A stretch of 64,000 bases of DNA from assembly GCF_050624435.1 (NCBI RefSeq), contig NC_134536.1, positions 7,816,758 to 7,880,757 on the forward strand. The letters are read 5' to 3'. Positions 43,043-54,965 of the stretch are shown here, piece after piece. Origin of the DNA: Tenrec ecaudatus (taxonomy: Eukaryota; Chordata; Mammalia; Afrosoricida; Tenrecidae). The notes beneath the pieces are model-generated. The model searched no databases and was not told the DNA's origin. It was given only the letters and a program-made list of their open reading frames with translations. The position numbers and the translations under genes are program-made. Each line of letters begins with the position of its first letter. The stretch's first letter is position 1.

Positions 43043-44631
43043 CTTAACTTATCCACAGGGCCCACAGGCCCTCCCAGCAGTCAGTCAGCCAGGGGATCAG
43101 CATCTGAGGCCTGATTGAGGGCAGAGCAAAACAGAGAGAGCCAAAGAGCTGCCACTTGGATTTCAATTCCAAGAGCCTGGCCAAGGAGCCAGTTGTTGGC
43201 TTTGGGTTTTGAGCGCCAGGTGGAGGGATTTTTTTTTTAATTAATTTCTAGAAGAATGAATGAGCAGCAGCTGGGAGGGTTCCTGCCTTTGCATTTCCCT
43301 TCTCCTCCTCAAAGGAGACAAGGAGTTGCAGGGCCAGGTCTCTCCAGTGTTGAAAACACATAGTGAGTCCACCCTGAGGGCCCTGTGCCCTCCCCGCGCC
43401 AACCCTCAGAAGCCCCAGGTCATTTGGGAACATAAGATGAGAGTGGCTAAGTGCCACCTTCTCTCCCTCAGCAGAGCCTGGAGGAGCCAAAAGCTGGAGC
43501 AGAAGGGCAGGCAGGGCTCAGCCTGGCAAAGTAAAGGACACAGAAAAACGCTGTGCCTTCATTTTCACAACAACCCTATGACTTGAATTGCTTTAGTCTC
43601 TACCCCACCCCACCACCAGCCTCCTTTTTGGACTGGAGAACTAAGCTTCTGCTGTTGCCCGGAAGTGGTGGGTCAGGCTCCATGGCCCAGCAGCTGAGTC
43701 TAGCACCCCTGCCTCTAATCTGTGCCCACCCCCTCCCTGAATGAGGCGTGGAGGAACCTGCAAAGACAACCTTCAAAGGGCTTGCGATAACACGAGCTGG
43801 TGGACTCGCAGGGACCCATTTGTGATGTATGGGGCACAATCAGGGAGCAGAGAAGCAAGGCAGCCTGGGTGCTGACGCCCAGACCCCGTGGCCACTGCAG
43901 CCATCCTCAGCACAGAAGCCTACTCAGAGGGAAGGCACCTAGCCAAAGTGATGGCTAGCTCGAAGCAGAAATGAAACTCAGTGCTGAAACAGTACAGGTA
44001 ATTCCGATCCCTCGCATGTTGGAGTTGGTGAACAGAGCTCCTTACCAAGATAAGGGAAAGGAAGAAAGCAGGTGTGTACCAAGAGCCTGCTCCGTGCCAG
44101 CTGCTCTTCAGTATCCTTCCCTGATGCTAACCACTGCCTGAGAGGAGAGGATCCCTCTCAAGTGCACTCGGGGCTGGACAGGCGAATGGCTGCTAAGGCA
44201 AAGGGTAGGATGGGGTGGTGGTGGTTGCTGGCTTCCAGGGCTGCCACTGGAAGATGAGCCTTCTGCCCCTGGACCACCACTGCCACCTCTGGAACCAGGT
44301 GTGGCCGAGTTCCAACCTATCTTTGTCCAATTAAAAATCATATGGTGTTTCCGGTGAACTACGTCCATGTGGCCATTGTAGAAGAGGAACCTCAGCCCCC
44401 ATATGGGAAGGGTGGCCTAGCGGCACGTCCGCCAGATTTCTGAGTGGCCATATCTCACCCAGTTCCCTCCTCAGCAAACTCACAGAGCTGGAAAATCTCT
44501 CATGCTGTACAAAAGACTTTTTTTTTATTTGCATCTTTTGGCACAGTCTTATCTCTGATTCTGATAAAGGGAGCTTTGCTGAAAGCCTCTTGGCAGTGGT
44601 TCACCAGAGGAATGTTCTTCAAAATTTAAAC
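43043..44631. other. Intergenic, no recognised gene
   Basis: Moderately GC-rich, with possible scraps of MIR-type sequence (TTCACAACAACCCTATGACTTG near 43563; GTACCAAGAGCCTGCTCCGTGCC near 44077). No coding evidence. Confidence 0.45.
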
Positions 44632-46545
44632 AGCTTTATGGAGGTATCCTTGACATACAATAAACTGTCCATCTCAAGTGGACACTTTGATAAGTTTTGA
44701 CACATGTAGATACCATGAAACCACAGCCCCATCAAGAGAATGAGCTAGCCATCACCCCCCCCCAAAAAAAAAATTCTCTGTGCCGCTTTGTAATTCCTCC
44801 TCTCTCTGCTCCCACAAACAATTACAGATCTACTAGCTGTCGCTATAAATCAGTTTAAATTTTCTAGGGTTTTATATACACAGAATTATGCAGCATACCC
44901 TCTTTTTAATCAGGGTTCCTTCACTCAGCAAAAATTGTTTTGAGATTCACCCATCTTGTTGCACGTAATGATATCTTATTTTTATTGCGAGGTAACATTT
45001 TAATGTCTGGATATACCTCAATTCATATATCCATTTACTTGTTGATGGACATTTGATCTGTTCACTGTGCATATTTATTTGGGTGCCCATCTCTGGCCAT
45101 ATGTCTTTTTGTCTTGGATAGATGATGGGATGATGGATCGTACATGAGGCATCTATTTAATTGTTCAGATGCCTCTACTGTTTTCATAAATGACTTCACC
45201 ATTTTACATTTCCAGTGGCCACGGATGAGATTTCAGTTTCTCCCATATCCTCATCAGCACTTGGTCTCGCCAGTCTCTCATGTTAGTCCTTCTAATAGAT
45301 GCCTGGTGGCATACTATTATGGGTTTCTGTTATATTTCTCTAATGTCTAACAATGCTGAGCATCTGCTCATGTACTTACATGACATTCGTGTGTTTTCTT
45401 TGGTAAAATGTTTATTCAAAGCTTGCTCATTCTGAATTGAGTGGCTTATTACTAAGGTTAGAGGAGACTTTTTGTAGAAATACTTTGTACGTACATGTTT
45501 TTCAATGATTCAATCTCACTCTATGATATGATTCCACCCTCTCACCAGAATTTTGTGAAGAGGACACTTTTGAATTCTGATGAAGTAAAATGTATACATT
45601 TATTTTATAGGCTGTGCTTTTAGTGTTGTATCAGTAACATCTTTATCTAACTGTGGTGGTTACATAATCCGGTGTCAATTTGGGACTTGAGAGGATTAAG
45701 AGTGAAGGGGAGGAGTCTAGTCTGTCAATCAGATCATAGCCAATGAGGCCTCTGTGTGGGCCTGGTCTTCTCCTGAGAATTCTGGGAACTCCTGGATTTC
45801 CTTTTTGGAGGCGGAAGATACCATCTCTCTCACTACTTCACTCCCTGGGAGACTTTGTAGCTGACAAGACACATGGAACTGCACTAGTGCCCTGAGTCGG
45901 AGAAGCCACATAGAGACCCTGCCACCCTGAGATGCTTACACCACCACTAGATCCAGGAGACTTCCAACCCACGGGCCTCTGATCTTCCAGCATTCGGCGT
46001 CATTGTATGTGTTTCATGAATCTGAAGAGGATTCTATAGATTGGTGTCAGACATATGGGCTAATATCGGACTTGATCTGGACTGGGTTGGGATGCTTTCT
46101 TAATGTTCAATTACCCTTTATATGAAATTCTTTCTTATACACATATGAGTGTCTCTATGAATTTGCTTCTCTAGTCTACCCAGACTAACACACTAACCTA
46201 ATGCACAACAATCTTCTTCTATACTTTAGTCTACAAGTTTTATACTTTTTTTTTGCGGGGGTGGGGGAGTTGTTTTGCTTTTGTTTTTCTGAGCTTAGGA
46301 AGAGTACTTTCAGGTTCTATGTTTGGATCTATGAAATAATTTGGATTCTGTTTGATGTGTTGCTTATATTTAGGTGGACCTTCTTTGTTTCCTGTGGATG
46401 TATGTTGTTCCAACACCATCCTCCTCCAATGGACTGCCTTCACCTTGGCTGTCCATGTATGCTTGCCTTTACTTCTAGACTCTTCCTTCTGCTTCACTGA
46501 TCTATTGATCTTTATGTCAATACCACGTTGCTTATGTAACCATCG
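44632..46545 (-). mobile_element. Old L1M 3' UTR and ORF2 end, minus, split by a solo LTR
   Basis: Minus-strand L1: TTATGGAGGTATCCTTGACATAC and CAATAAACTGTCC at the 3' side. Further landmarks are GATAAGTTTTGACACATGTAG, CAGAATTATGCAGC, ATTTCTCTAATG and, beyond the LTR, CTACAAGTTTTATAC, GTTCCAACACC and TTCACTGATCTATTGATC. The sequence continues collinearly on both sides of 45652-46192, showing the LTR came later. Confidence 0.8.
45652..46192. mobile_element. Solo LTR (ERVL-like) with 5-bp target-site duplication
   Basis: 541 bp starting TGTGGTGGTTACATAATCC and ending CCCAGACTAACACA, with the canonical TG...CA ends. Identical CTAAC flanks at 45647-45651 and 46193-46197; a 5-bp duplication fits ERVL-class integration. 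No internal viral genes remain, consistent with LTR-LTR recombination. It sits within an L1. Family not recognised; orientation undecided. Confidence 0.8.
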
Positions 46546-47115
46546 AGGAATTGAAGGTGTGATGAGAAGCTTAAAAAAAAAAGGATACCAAGGTTCATTC
46601 TGGCCTGAAGATTCTGGGATCCCCACTTTCATCCCAGCACAACACAAGAGGTTACAGGCTCTTTCAAAGATCAGCATGGTCTATCTTTGGCTCCAATGGT
46701 CTTAGAACTCACAGCAGAGAATTTTGGGGGCCTGTGTGGAGAAGAGAAGTGACAGAAAGTGCTACAGAAAAATCACCCCCCTTCACTCTCAGACCAGCAC
46801 CCCATCACAAACCAAGCCGAGACCTGAGCGGATGACCCTCTCAGTGACCCCCCACTCCCACCCCCACCTGGGTAAGGGTCCTCCTGCAGGAACAAGGGTT
46901 CTGGTGCTCTTAGCAGACACTCAAGCAGTTTCAGGAAAGCTCTGCAAACAGAGGTCCTAAAAGGAGCAGTTAAGATACAATCTGAGGATATTAAAGAACC
47001 CCCTGTACGCCCTGCACTTTCCCACTCTCATCGCTGTGCCCAAAGCCTTAGTTCTAAACACTGTGAGCCAATTGTGTGCTAAAGACTAAGCAGGAAATGG
47101 GCTTCTCTGGTCCTG
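46546..47115. other. Intergenic, no recognised element
   Basis: Unassigned sequence between an L1 relic and an RTE scrap. Confidence 0.45.
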
Positions 47116-47212
47116 TTGTCTGGTGCCATTGAGCTGGCTTCCAAGCGTCATAAGCTTGTACAGCAGATAGAAACAAAACTCTGCCCTGCCCTGCACCATC
47201 CTCCAAATGCCA
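47116..47212 (-). mobile_element. RTE 3' end fragment, minus
   Basis: CTGTTGTCTGGTGCCATTGAGC, AAACTCTGCCCTGCCCTGCACC and CATCCTCC match the reverse of the RTE 3' end, diverged. Confidence 0.6.
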
Positions 47213-47214
47213 TC

Positions 47215-47400
47215 TTCCGGCCCGCGAACAACAACAAAATGATCATGAAGTTGACCTCACTTGCAACAGCCCTACCCTGCTCCACTGGGTTTGCAAGGCC
47301 TGAGCGCTGAGTTGAGCGGTAGATCACCATATCCTTCTTTTGAGATACCTCTGGGTGAACTTGACCCTCTCACTTTGCAGAGAGCAGCAAGCGGGTCACC
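47215..47400 (-). mobile_element. AfroSINE variant, minus
   Basis: GAAGTTGACCTCACTTGC, AGATCACCATATCC, ACCTCTGGGTGAACTTGACC and CACCTGTTTGGAGCATCCAGGGG fit the variant SINE subfamily seen at 51214. Confidence 0.6.
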
Positions 47401-47555
47401 TGTTTGGAGCATCCAGGGGTCCCCCTCTCACACCACAGTGAGTTGTGTTTCGTGATGTGTGTGTGCTCCTGGGAAGTGTTGAGCACAGGCATTAGGCCGG
47501 GAAGTTACAGAAACTCACCATCCTGTCTTCCTAGTTTGTGGGTCAATTGAGAAGT

Positions 47556-47766
47556 TGCTGGTGTTGCCGCTGCTGCTGTTGCTCGGTGGTGTCCAGTTGG
47601 CTCCAACTCACGGTGACCTGTGCGCATCAGAACAAGACGCCACCTCGTCCTGCGCCAGCCTCACACCTGTTGTTGTGTTTGAGCCATTGTTGCTGCCACT
47701 GCGTCCCCCTCTCTGTCCCAGGACCTTCCTCTTTTCTGCTGCTCTTCCACTTTCCTAAGCGTGATG
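47556..47766 (-). mobile_element. RTE 3' end fragment, minus
   Basis: GTTGCTCGGTGGTGTCCAGTTGG, CTCCAACTCACGGTGACC, CGTCCTGCGCCAGCC and GAGCCATTGTTGCTGCCAC in the expected order. Confidence 0.78.
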
Positions 47767-49040
47767 CAGGCTAACTGGGAAGCGGCCTAACACTGAAAGG
47801 TGGTTTAGAAAGAAATGAAGTAACCATTGAAGAAAGTGAGAGGAGGAAATGTTACTAAGACTGATAAGAAACTAACACTATCGTTCTAAAGAGGCAGCAT
47901 TCTCTTTGTTTACTATGGTCCCAACTGAAAAATGACCATTACTCTTAAACCTTCCAGATGCTCCTGTTTGATTGGGTGTTTGTTTATCTCTGCAAGCTGT
48001 AACATCGTCTTTCGGTGGCTCTGTGCAACAAGGGAGCCTGTTTCCGTTTCTCCTCCACCCTTTTCTTGACCCAGACGGCCCCCCATCTGTTCCTCGTCCT
48101 CCCCACCCCAGTCATGTCGTCTTTTCTGGGTTAGGCAGCGATAAGAAGAGACATTGGAAATCTTCTCAAGGGGGCGTCTGGAAAAGCTCCATGCCCATGG
48201 GTGATATAAAAGGTTGAGTGATTGCAGACGGGAATGTCAGTCGTGGTCACTGATCATAGCTGTCCTGATACAATAAAAAATGAAAGGCGTGCACCCTGGC
48301 AGTCAGCGTCTCCCGTGGGAGAGACGGTCTTCTGAAAAGTACCCCCACGGAGGGGAGAATCTGACAAGAGCACAAAGAAGAAACGAGGGGCTGGGTGGCC
48401 CACGAACACCAACAGGGTCACCCTGTCTCCGAAATAATAGCTCTGTCATCTAATCTGTCCGTCTAATCTGACAGAGGAAGGAGGCCCAGGGAGGGCAGGG
48501 TTTCCCAGGTCACAAAGCTGGTTGGTGGCAGGCCCAGAGGTAATGCTGGTGTTCTCGTCCTCAATCCAGGACTTTATCAAGAGCGCTCACTGCATGACTC
48601 ATGGTTTGGGATGATTTCATTTCTCTTTTCTTTTAACCTATTTTGAAATATTCATTCAGTGAGTAAGCATTGAAATCAAATAATTAGTGAAAATAAACTA
48701 AAGTTTTGGGTTTTTTTTTTAATCCTACAGTAGAATCCAACTTGTTATTTGAAAGAATAGCACTTCTTTGGCTACCCTTTCAAAACATTTCCAACTGATT
48801 TTTAGTTAATTTTTTTGGCATACTTGAGACTACATTCCTCCCACAGTCAGGAACAACTAACTAGCAAATATGAACCTGTGAAACAAAGAGAAAAGATCAT
48901 TACATTGATTTTGTTTCTAATTTCTATTCTCCCTCCATTTTTCCCCCTTGAAAATGCTTATGGGAATTTCCATGATCTTTTCCTTCGATTTTGCCATGAA
49001 CTTTGGAAGTGCCCCCTCCCGTAAACAGCATCCTGATAAA
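47767..49040. other. Intergenic, no recognised gene
   Basis: Holds a diverged MIR (listed at 48465-48600); nothing else I can identify. Confidence 0.5.
48465..48600 (-). mobile_element. MIR SINE, minus
   Basis: AGAGGAAGGAGGCCCAGGGAGGG, CCAGGTCACAAAGCTGGTTGG and TGGCAGGCCCAGAGG resemble the reverse MIR core with its ...TCACACAGCTAGTAAG block. Confidence 0.65.
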
Positions 49041-49455
49041 TGGAGGAAATGCTGCAGTGGTCAAGGATTTCATTTAACTTGGACCTGCAATCACCACCCG
49101 TGGTATCAGCAGCCCGGATATCAAATGATGTATGGTGCCGGACAATTCCACTGCAAGCGTGTTCCAGAGCAAAGACGGTACCGTGGAGACTGAGGCACGC
49201 CTGCCCTCATCCATGGTCTCGTCCTGTGCCCCATCTGCCCGTTAGAGCTGGACAGTGAATCAGGATGACCACAGAGGAATGGATGCATCTGAATGATGGT
49301 CTTGGCAGAGAATACTGCACATATACCATAGACTGCCAGAGGAATGAGCAAATCTATTTTGGAAGAAGTACAGCAGAATGTTCCTTTAGAAGGGAGGATG
49401 AAGGGACTTCATCTCACGTACTTTGGACGTGTTATCAGGAGGGACCACTTAACTG
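49041..49455 (+). mobile_element. RTE ORF2 3' part, plus
   Basis: GTGGTCAAGGATTTCATTTAAC, CTTGGACCTGCAATCACCACC, GCAGAGAATACTGCACATATACC, ATAGACTGCCAGAGGAATGAGC, GGAAGAAGTACAGCAGAATG, TACTTTGGACGTGTTATCAGG: collinear C-terminal RTE sequence with a decayed middle. Confidence 0.85.
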
Positions 49456-51213
49456 GCTTCACAGTAATAATAGCTGACACTTACAGAGAGCTTGCTGGTG
49501 CCAAGAGTTAACGCTCACTCCCCTCCCTCTCCATCTCCACTATCTGCAACCTCTCCCGGGCCCTCTCTGGTCTGGTGCTCCTGCTCCCCTTTCTTGGGCC
49601 CTGCCTCAGGAGGACCAACTGTCTCTTGGGTCTCCCTTGAGCACGTGAGCTTTCTCTGGGTCATGTCTCACTCCCATTTTGCAGCCTGAGAGGGATTCCA
49701 CCTGGTCCAGAGTTTATCTAGATGGGGAGTTTTTGAAAAACAAAAACATTGCTAAAGCCTATCACATCAGCAAGGCCACCTTCCTGAGTGATGCCTTGCC
49801 AGAAGGCTGCATGATTAGATACCAAGGCAGCTGAGACTACACCGCCCCGCCCGGCCCTGGTGCTAGTGGAACCGAGAGTGGAGCTAGCAGAGACTGGAAG
49901 CTCCAGGCCAGCTTCCTTCCAGTGACCTCCAGGTGACCCAGGAGAAAACGGCGTCACAGCAGCAGCAGAAGAGTTGGCACAAGGGTTCCGAGCTGCTGCA
50001 ACACAGATTAAAAAAAAAAAAAAAAGTTCTGGCAAGTTCCTGGCAGAGGAGGAGAGGGAGTTGCCAGCCTCCCTCAGCATCTGTGTGCAGGCTCTCTGGC
50101 CCCGCGCCAAGCGTGGCAGTGAGTAGCCAGCAATGTGCACCTTCTGCGTCAAGGGCTTGCTCGCCATTTTTTTTTCTTTCTCTTTTCAGTTCATGCCAAT
50201 GTGTTGCCCACAGTTTTAAGTTTGGGTGGACAGGAGTGGGCTTTTTTTTTGGGGGGGGGGGAGTCCAGGTGTTTACAACCAGAAACCCCTCTTAGCATTC
50301 ATGGCGATGACTGGCTAACTGCTCGTGACAATCTCAGAAACCGTCAGGGTGTCCAGGAGAAGGGGAGACCCCGTGGTAGAGATCGTGGGGTGCAGATCAC
50401 CACGGTGGAGTTGGCTGGTATCTTATCACTGGGGGACAGAGGGTAGGATGCTACCCTCTGGGGTACAGGTTGTGGTGGGGGCACATCACAGCAGACATAG
50501 GTGTCTTATTCCTCCTCCCCCTCCTCCTCTTCTTCCTCCTCCCCTTCCATCCTTCCAGCCTCCTTCCTGAGCCTCTGTGAGCAGAACCTAAGAGGGAGCC
50601 AAGAGAACAACTGTGAGGCTGCGGTCGGACAGGATGGTGCTTTGTTGCCATGGGCGGGGGTTCTCTGAGTTGGAACAGCAAAGAGGGCACATGGTGAAGC
50701 GGGAGCAGGGTTTGTAGAGTCCCGGCCCCACCAAGGCGCGGCAAGGCTGAACCATCAAGGGACAATGACTTCGTCGCCCGTCCAGGGGCTTCCTCTGGAC
50801 CCTGTGCTTGTGTTCCTCCTTCCTAAGTTGAGGCATTCATTCAACAAGCCTTGAGCACCTCCTGAGTCAGGCACTGTGGTCCCAGATGCAGAAGATGCCA
50901 TGTGAACAGGGAGCTAGAAGCCCCGCCCCAGGAGGTTTGCAGTCAACCCTGATTCTAGGCCCACTTCTCTTGCAATCTTGCCCTTCCCTGCCAGGTTCCA
51001 GCCCTGCTCTCACTTGCTGCTGTGGAGCATGCCCATTGCGCCTATCGATATGGTGGGCTTCCTGGCGTTTTCAGACACTGCCTTGTTGTGATGGGCCCTT
51101 CCACCACTGCAGACTCCAGCCAGCCCAGCTCTTCCCTCCTGTCTCCAACCAGTTTCAGTTTGGTTGTTTTGGGGACTGCAGCACTTCCCAGAGAGGAGGT
51201 CTGTGGGCCGTGG
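49456..51213. other. Intergenic, no recognised gene
   Basis: Includes A and T homopolymers near 50009 and 50166, a G run near 50250 and a TCC-rich microsatellite near 50505-50548. A MIR/L2-like scrap may start at 50830 (TTGAGGCATTCATTCAACAAGCC). Confidence 0.5.
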
Positions 51214-51385
51214 ATGAAGCCAGTTCCAGTTGCCATCAAGCCAACTCTGACTCAAGGCGGGTCTGTGTGTCAGACTAGATCACTGTCCCATGGTGTCTGC
51301 AGCGGTGGCGTTCTCAGCTAGAATTGATGCACCAGCATCTCTCTTAACAGCCCAGCTCTTGGCCACCATTGCACCATCCAGGGAT
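51214..51385 (-). mobile_element. AfroSINE variant, minus
   Basis: AAGCCAGTTCCAGTTGCC, CTCTGACTCAAGGCGG, TGTCAGACTAGATC, GCCCAGCTCTTGGCCACC, CACCATCCAGGGATGCC. A second subfamily whose end reads CATCCAGGG rather than ACCAGGGCTCC. Confidence 0.72.
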
Positions 51386-51818
51386 GCCTTGGGTGCAGAG
51401 GGAAACCAGGAAAGTCCTTTCCTCTTCCGTGAGACCTAGAAGTATGAAGACTGATGGGCAGAGTGAGCCCTGCCCAAGCACATCAGAAGCCACCCCAGAG
51501 GGCCGGCTAGGCCCTTCCAGGACTGCAGCACTGTCTGTCAACAGGCAAAACAAGAACCAGCCTGAGTGCTCAACCATTGGGCTGATTCTGCTACAACCAC
51601 CGAGTGTGATTTTATGCTGCTGTGAAAGCAGTACTCCCAAAATATTTCAGAACACAGGGAAATGCATATAAAGACCAAAGAGCTGGCTATGCCACGGTCA
51701 TGTTCGTAGACATGCCTTTACACAGACTAAGAAGTATTATCACAATGTTAGTCGTGGTGGGATGGGGTGACTTTTCACTCTCAATATTCTTCTACTTCCC
51801 AGCTCTCCTGTCAACTCA

Positions 51819-51993
51819 AAGTCACTGTCAGTGAGTCAACGCTGACTCACAGCGACCCTGCAGGACAACATAGACTTGCCCCTGGGGGTTTCTAAGACCA
51901 ACTCTATAGAGCAGCTGGTCTCGCCTTTCTTCCTTGGAGTGGACAGTATTGAATTGCTGACCTCGAAGATCGTAGCCCAATGTGTAACCACTA
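51819..51993 (-). mobile_element. AfroSINE, minus
   Basis: AAAGTCACTGTCAGTGAGTC, CTGACTCACAGCGACCCTG, GAATTGCTGACCTCGAAG, TGTAACCACTAGG. Slight 3' loss. Confidence 0.85.
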
Positions 51994-52004
51994 GGAAGTG
52001 CTAT

Positions 52005-52345
52005 TAGGGGTGGTCTTAGGTACCACCAATTTGGTTCAGACTCATAATGACCCTCCCTCCAACAGAAGAAAATGCTATCCGGTCCCCTCCACTGTCCCAA
52101 TCCTTGCCATGCCCGAGTCCCCTGTGGCGGCCATTGTGTCCATCTGTCTCATTGAGAGGCTTCTTCTGCTGCTGTTGCTGATCCTGTTCGTGACCACACA
52201 TGCTGTCCTTCTCCAGGGACCGGTCCCTCCTGATGAAATGTCCAGAGTACGTGAGACAAAGCCTTCCTATCCTCACTTCTAAGGCTCATTCTAACTGCAC
52301 TTGTAAGCAGATTGTTCCGCTCTCCTGGCAGTCTGTGGTATAGAT
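52005..52345 (-). mobile_element. RTE 3' part, minus
   Basis: GTCTTAGGTACCACCAATTTGG at the 3' end, TTGTGTCCATCTGTCTC, TGCTGTCCTTCTCCAGGGACC, GGTCCCTCCTGATGAAATG, TTCCTATCCTCACTTCTAAGG in the order of the family. Confidence 0.85.
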
Positions 52346-52827
52346 AATCAAAGTTTATTATCTCTTAATCAGAAAGAATAGATAAACCCAGTTCAATGTA
52401 CACAACAGTGGCTGCCAGCCAAAGCGGGCACATGGCCTGCCTGGGATCCTGCCGAGGAAAGTGAGGATGTGGTGGGGCCCGAGGAGGCCCAACCTTCCTG
52501 TGATTGTGGCTACTGCTGCCTAAGGCCTCGCTTCCCTCCGAGGGCTGCTGGGCTGCTGGGCTGTGGGCAGAATCAGAGGATTCCGATGAAATGGAACACC
52601 CCCAGCTCCGTGCCATCTGTAACAGAGAGGACCCCAGAATTAGGGGCTGCTGCTGAGAAGTGCACACACGAGGAGCCCCCATCTCCTCTAGCTCCCTGCT
52701 GGTGGCGTATAATAGCTTTCTTTCGACTTTGCCAGCCCAAACTCCTGAGAAGAGACTGCTAACCTTGGCATCGCCGTGGCCTCATCTCCTATCTGTCACC
52801 CAAACCCGTGACCTTAGCTCTCACCCA

Positions 52828-52978
52828 AGACCAGTTGCCATCAGTGGGTTCCAACTCGTGGCAAGCCATGTAGGCCACAGTAGAATTGTGCTCTGTCGAG
52901 TCCTCAGGGGCTCTGATTTCAGAAACAGATCACCAAATCCTTCTTCTCAGACACCCCTGGGCAGGCTCAACCCCTCAA
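52828..52978 (-). mobile_element. AfroSINE variant, minus
   Basis: CAAGACCAGTTGCCATCAG, GTTCCAACTCGTGGC, CACAGTAGAATTGTGCTC, CAGATCACCAAATCC, ACACCCCTGGGCAGGCTC. Confidence 0.7.
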
Positions 52979-53004
52979 GACTCAACCTTCAATTCGTGTC
53001 CAAG

Positions 53005-53120
53005 TGTATTCATCAGAAGGAGAGGGCTTTCGAGAGCTGTCTCAGCAACCAAGAGGGACAGTTCTGCGCTGTACTCTAGGCTCACTGTGAGTCAGCCAAG
53101 GCTCAATAGCCAGCAGTTTA
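53005..53120 (+). mobile_element. AfroSINE 3' half, plus
   Basis: GTATTCATCAGAAGGAGAGGGC, GGGACAGTTCTGCGCTGTAC, TCACTGTGAGTCAGCC, then AGCCAGCAGTTT. Confidence 0.7.
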
Positions 53121-53359
53121 ACTCGGACAGCCCCCAACACCTCCCCCCCCCCCCCACCGCCCAGCCAATGGCTCCTTCTTATCCCTATCCCCAGGCTGTC
53201 TGGGACCTAGCGTTTGTGGGATGAAGAGAAGCATGTGGTGAGAAAACTACCCTATCTCTATATCCAATAAATTTTTCTGAAGCAAGTTTTCAGGGAGGAC
53301 TCAAAACTGATTAAACTACTTTAAGATCCTCGACTGATCCAACAAAAAAACAAACATAC

Positions 53360-53660
53360 AAATTCACTGCCAAGCAATTTGATTCTGACTCATAGCGACC
53401 CTGTAGGTCAGGGTAGAACTGCCCTCTGAGTTTCCCAGACTGTAACCCTCTATGACAGGGGTTCTCAACCTTTCTCATGTCAAGATCCTTTCATGCAGTC
53501 CCTCAAGTTGTGGTGACCCCCACCCATAAAATGATTGTCGTTGCTCCTTCATCACTGTCATTTTGCTACTGTGATGAATCAGGTGACCCCTGTGAAAGGG
53601 TCGTTTAGGTTGAGAACTGCTGCTCCATGGGATAGAAGGTGGGTAGCCTGTAATGGCTTG
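53360..53660 (-). mobile_element. AfroSINE, minus, split by a SPIN element
   Basis: Left part AAATTCACTGCCAAGC ... GACTGTAACCCTCTATG ends at 53455. It resumes after 53622 with CTCCATGGGATAGAAGGTGGG, matching the SINE's CTCTATGGGAGTAGAAAG segment. The tRNA-like end is lost. Confidence 0.75.
53456..53622. mobile_element. SPIN hAT element, 167-bp internally deleted copy
   Basis: From CAGGGGTTCTCAACCTT to GGTTGAGAACTGCTG, with TTGTGGTGACCCCCACCC, TTTTGCTACTGTGATGAATCAGG and GACCCCTGTGAAAGGGTCG inside. Flanking octamers CTCTATGA and CTCCATGG are a decayed target duplication within an AfroSINE. Much shorter than 58455-58788, so the middle is deleted. Confidence 0.85.
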
Positions 53661-54111
53661 TTTGTCCTGTTGGTTGAGAACTGACAAGTATATTTGGAGA
53701 GGGTCCCTTTTTTTCCCTACAAACATATTACACCAGAGAAAGCATGCTCCTCGTAAAAAGATGACAGACACAATGTGTAAAATGCTATTTACATCCTTTC
53801 CACGGAAATCTAAAGAATACGTTAATTGGCATATTGAGCTCTGCCTTGCTCTGAAACCAACAAAACTCTGACCCCCCAAGTTCTCAAATGTCAGAACCCC
53901 ATGATTAACTGCCTTGATATCTGAAATTGTGATCTGCAGAAATGGATTCACTTCTGTCAATTATACAGAAGTGTGTAATTGTGTAACAGTTATACACGGT
54001 ATGATTGTGTAAACAGTATGTGGCTGAGCTTTGCTCTGGGGTCACAGTTAACTAACACGAGAAGATGCCCCTAATGGGGACCCCCGGCTGGCTACACGAT
54101 GGTTTCACCAA

Positions 54112-54271
54112 ACCAAGCACATTGCCACCCAGTCGATTCTAGCTCACAGTGACCCTTTATTTCTGAGGCTGTACATCTTGATAGGAGCAATCTGCCTTCT
54201 GAGGAGCCGCTGGTGGACTTGAACTGCTGGCCTTGCAGTTAGCGGCGTGACGGCACCACCAGGGCTCCTTA
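54112..54271 (-). mobile_element. AfroSINE, minus
   Basis: AAGCACATTGCCACCCAGTC, GCTCACAGTGACCC, CTTGCAGTTAGCGGCGTG, CACCACCAGGGCTCC. Middle deleted. Confidence 0.88.
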
Positions 54272-54371
54272 AACACCATGGTTAGCTATACTAGAAATAA
54301 TAATAAAATAAAAGTATCTTGCCAAACACATAACAATAGGCCACGGGGTGGATCAAACTATTAAGCCAGCC

Positions 54372-54572
54372 CAAACTCCAAACTCACTGCCATGAGTAGA
54401 GGCCAACTCATAGCGACCCACAGGACAGGGCATAACTTCCCTATGGGTTTCTGAGGCTGGTGCTCTTTATGGGAGTTGAAGCCTCGCCTTTCTCCCAAGG
54501 AGCAGCTGGTGGTTTCAAGCTTCTGACGTTGTGGTTAGCAGCCCAACTCGTAACCACTGCACCACCAGGGCT
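54372..54572 (-). mobile_element. AfroSINE, minus
   Basis: CTCCAAACTCACTGCCATG, CATAGCGACCCACAGGACAGG, CTTTCTCCCAAGGAGCAGC, CTGCACCACCAGGGCTC. Full length. Confidence 0.93.
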
Positions 54573-54654
54573 CACTGAACCACTAACTGAAAGTCTGGAG
54601 GCTAGAAAGCGCCCACCCCCCACCCCACCCCCGAGAAATGGCTCAGAAGAGAGG

Positions 54655-54745
54655 CCACCACCTTGAAACACTACCGAGCAGCTCCGCTCTGCACCCCCGA
54701 GGCCGCCCGAGTCAGAACCAGCTCATGCAACCAGCAACAACCTCT
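54655..54745 (+). mobile_element. AfroSINE 3' end, plus
   Basis: GAGCAGCTCCGCTCTGCACC and tail GCCCGAGTCAGAACCAGCTC match only the SINE's 3' segment. Confidence 0.55.
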
Positions 54746-54856
54746 GGTCGTGCATGAGAGTCGGTTCCGGGTGGATTAAGAATTTAAAAACTCAAAAGGA
54801 AACTTTTGTTTTTAAGTATGCTGTTTTCTTTCGGCTCTTCTGATCATCAAAAACTG

Positions 54857-54965
54857 AAACCCAAACTCACTGCTATCAAGTTTGTACCAACTCACAGCAG
54901 CCCTACAGGACAGGAACTCGCTTTACCGGAGTAGAAAGCCCCGTCTTTCTCCCAGGATGGACAGA
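54857..54965 (-). mobile_element. AfroSINE fragment, minus
   Basis: ACCCAAACTCACTGCTATC, CAACTCACAGCAGCCC, CCGTCTTTCTCCCAGG; tRNA-like end missing. Confidence 0.8.
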
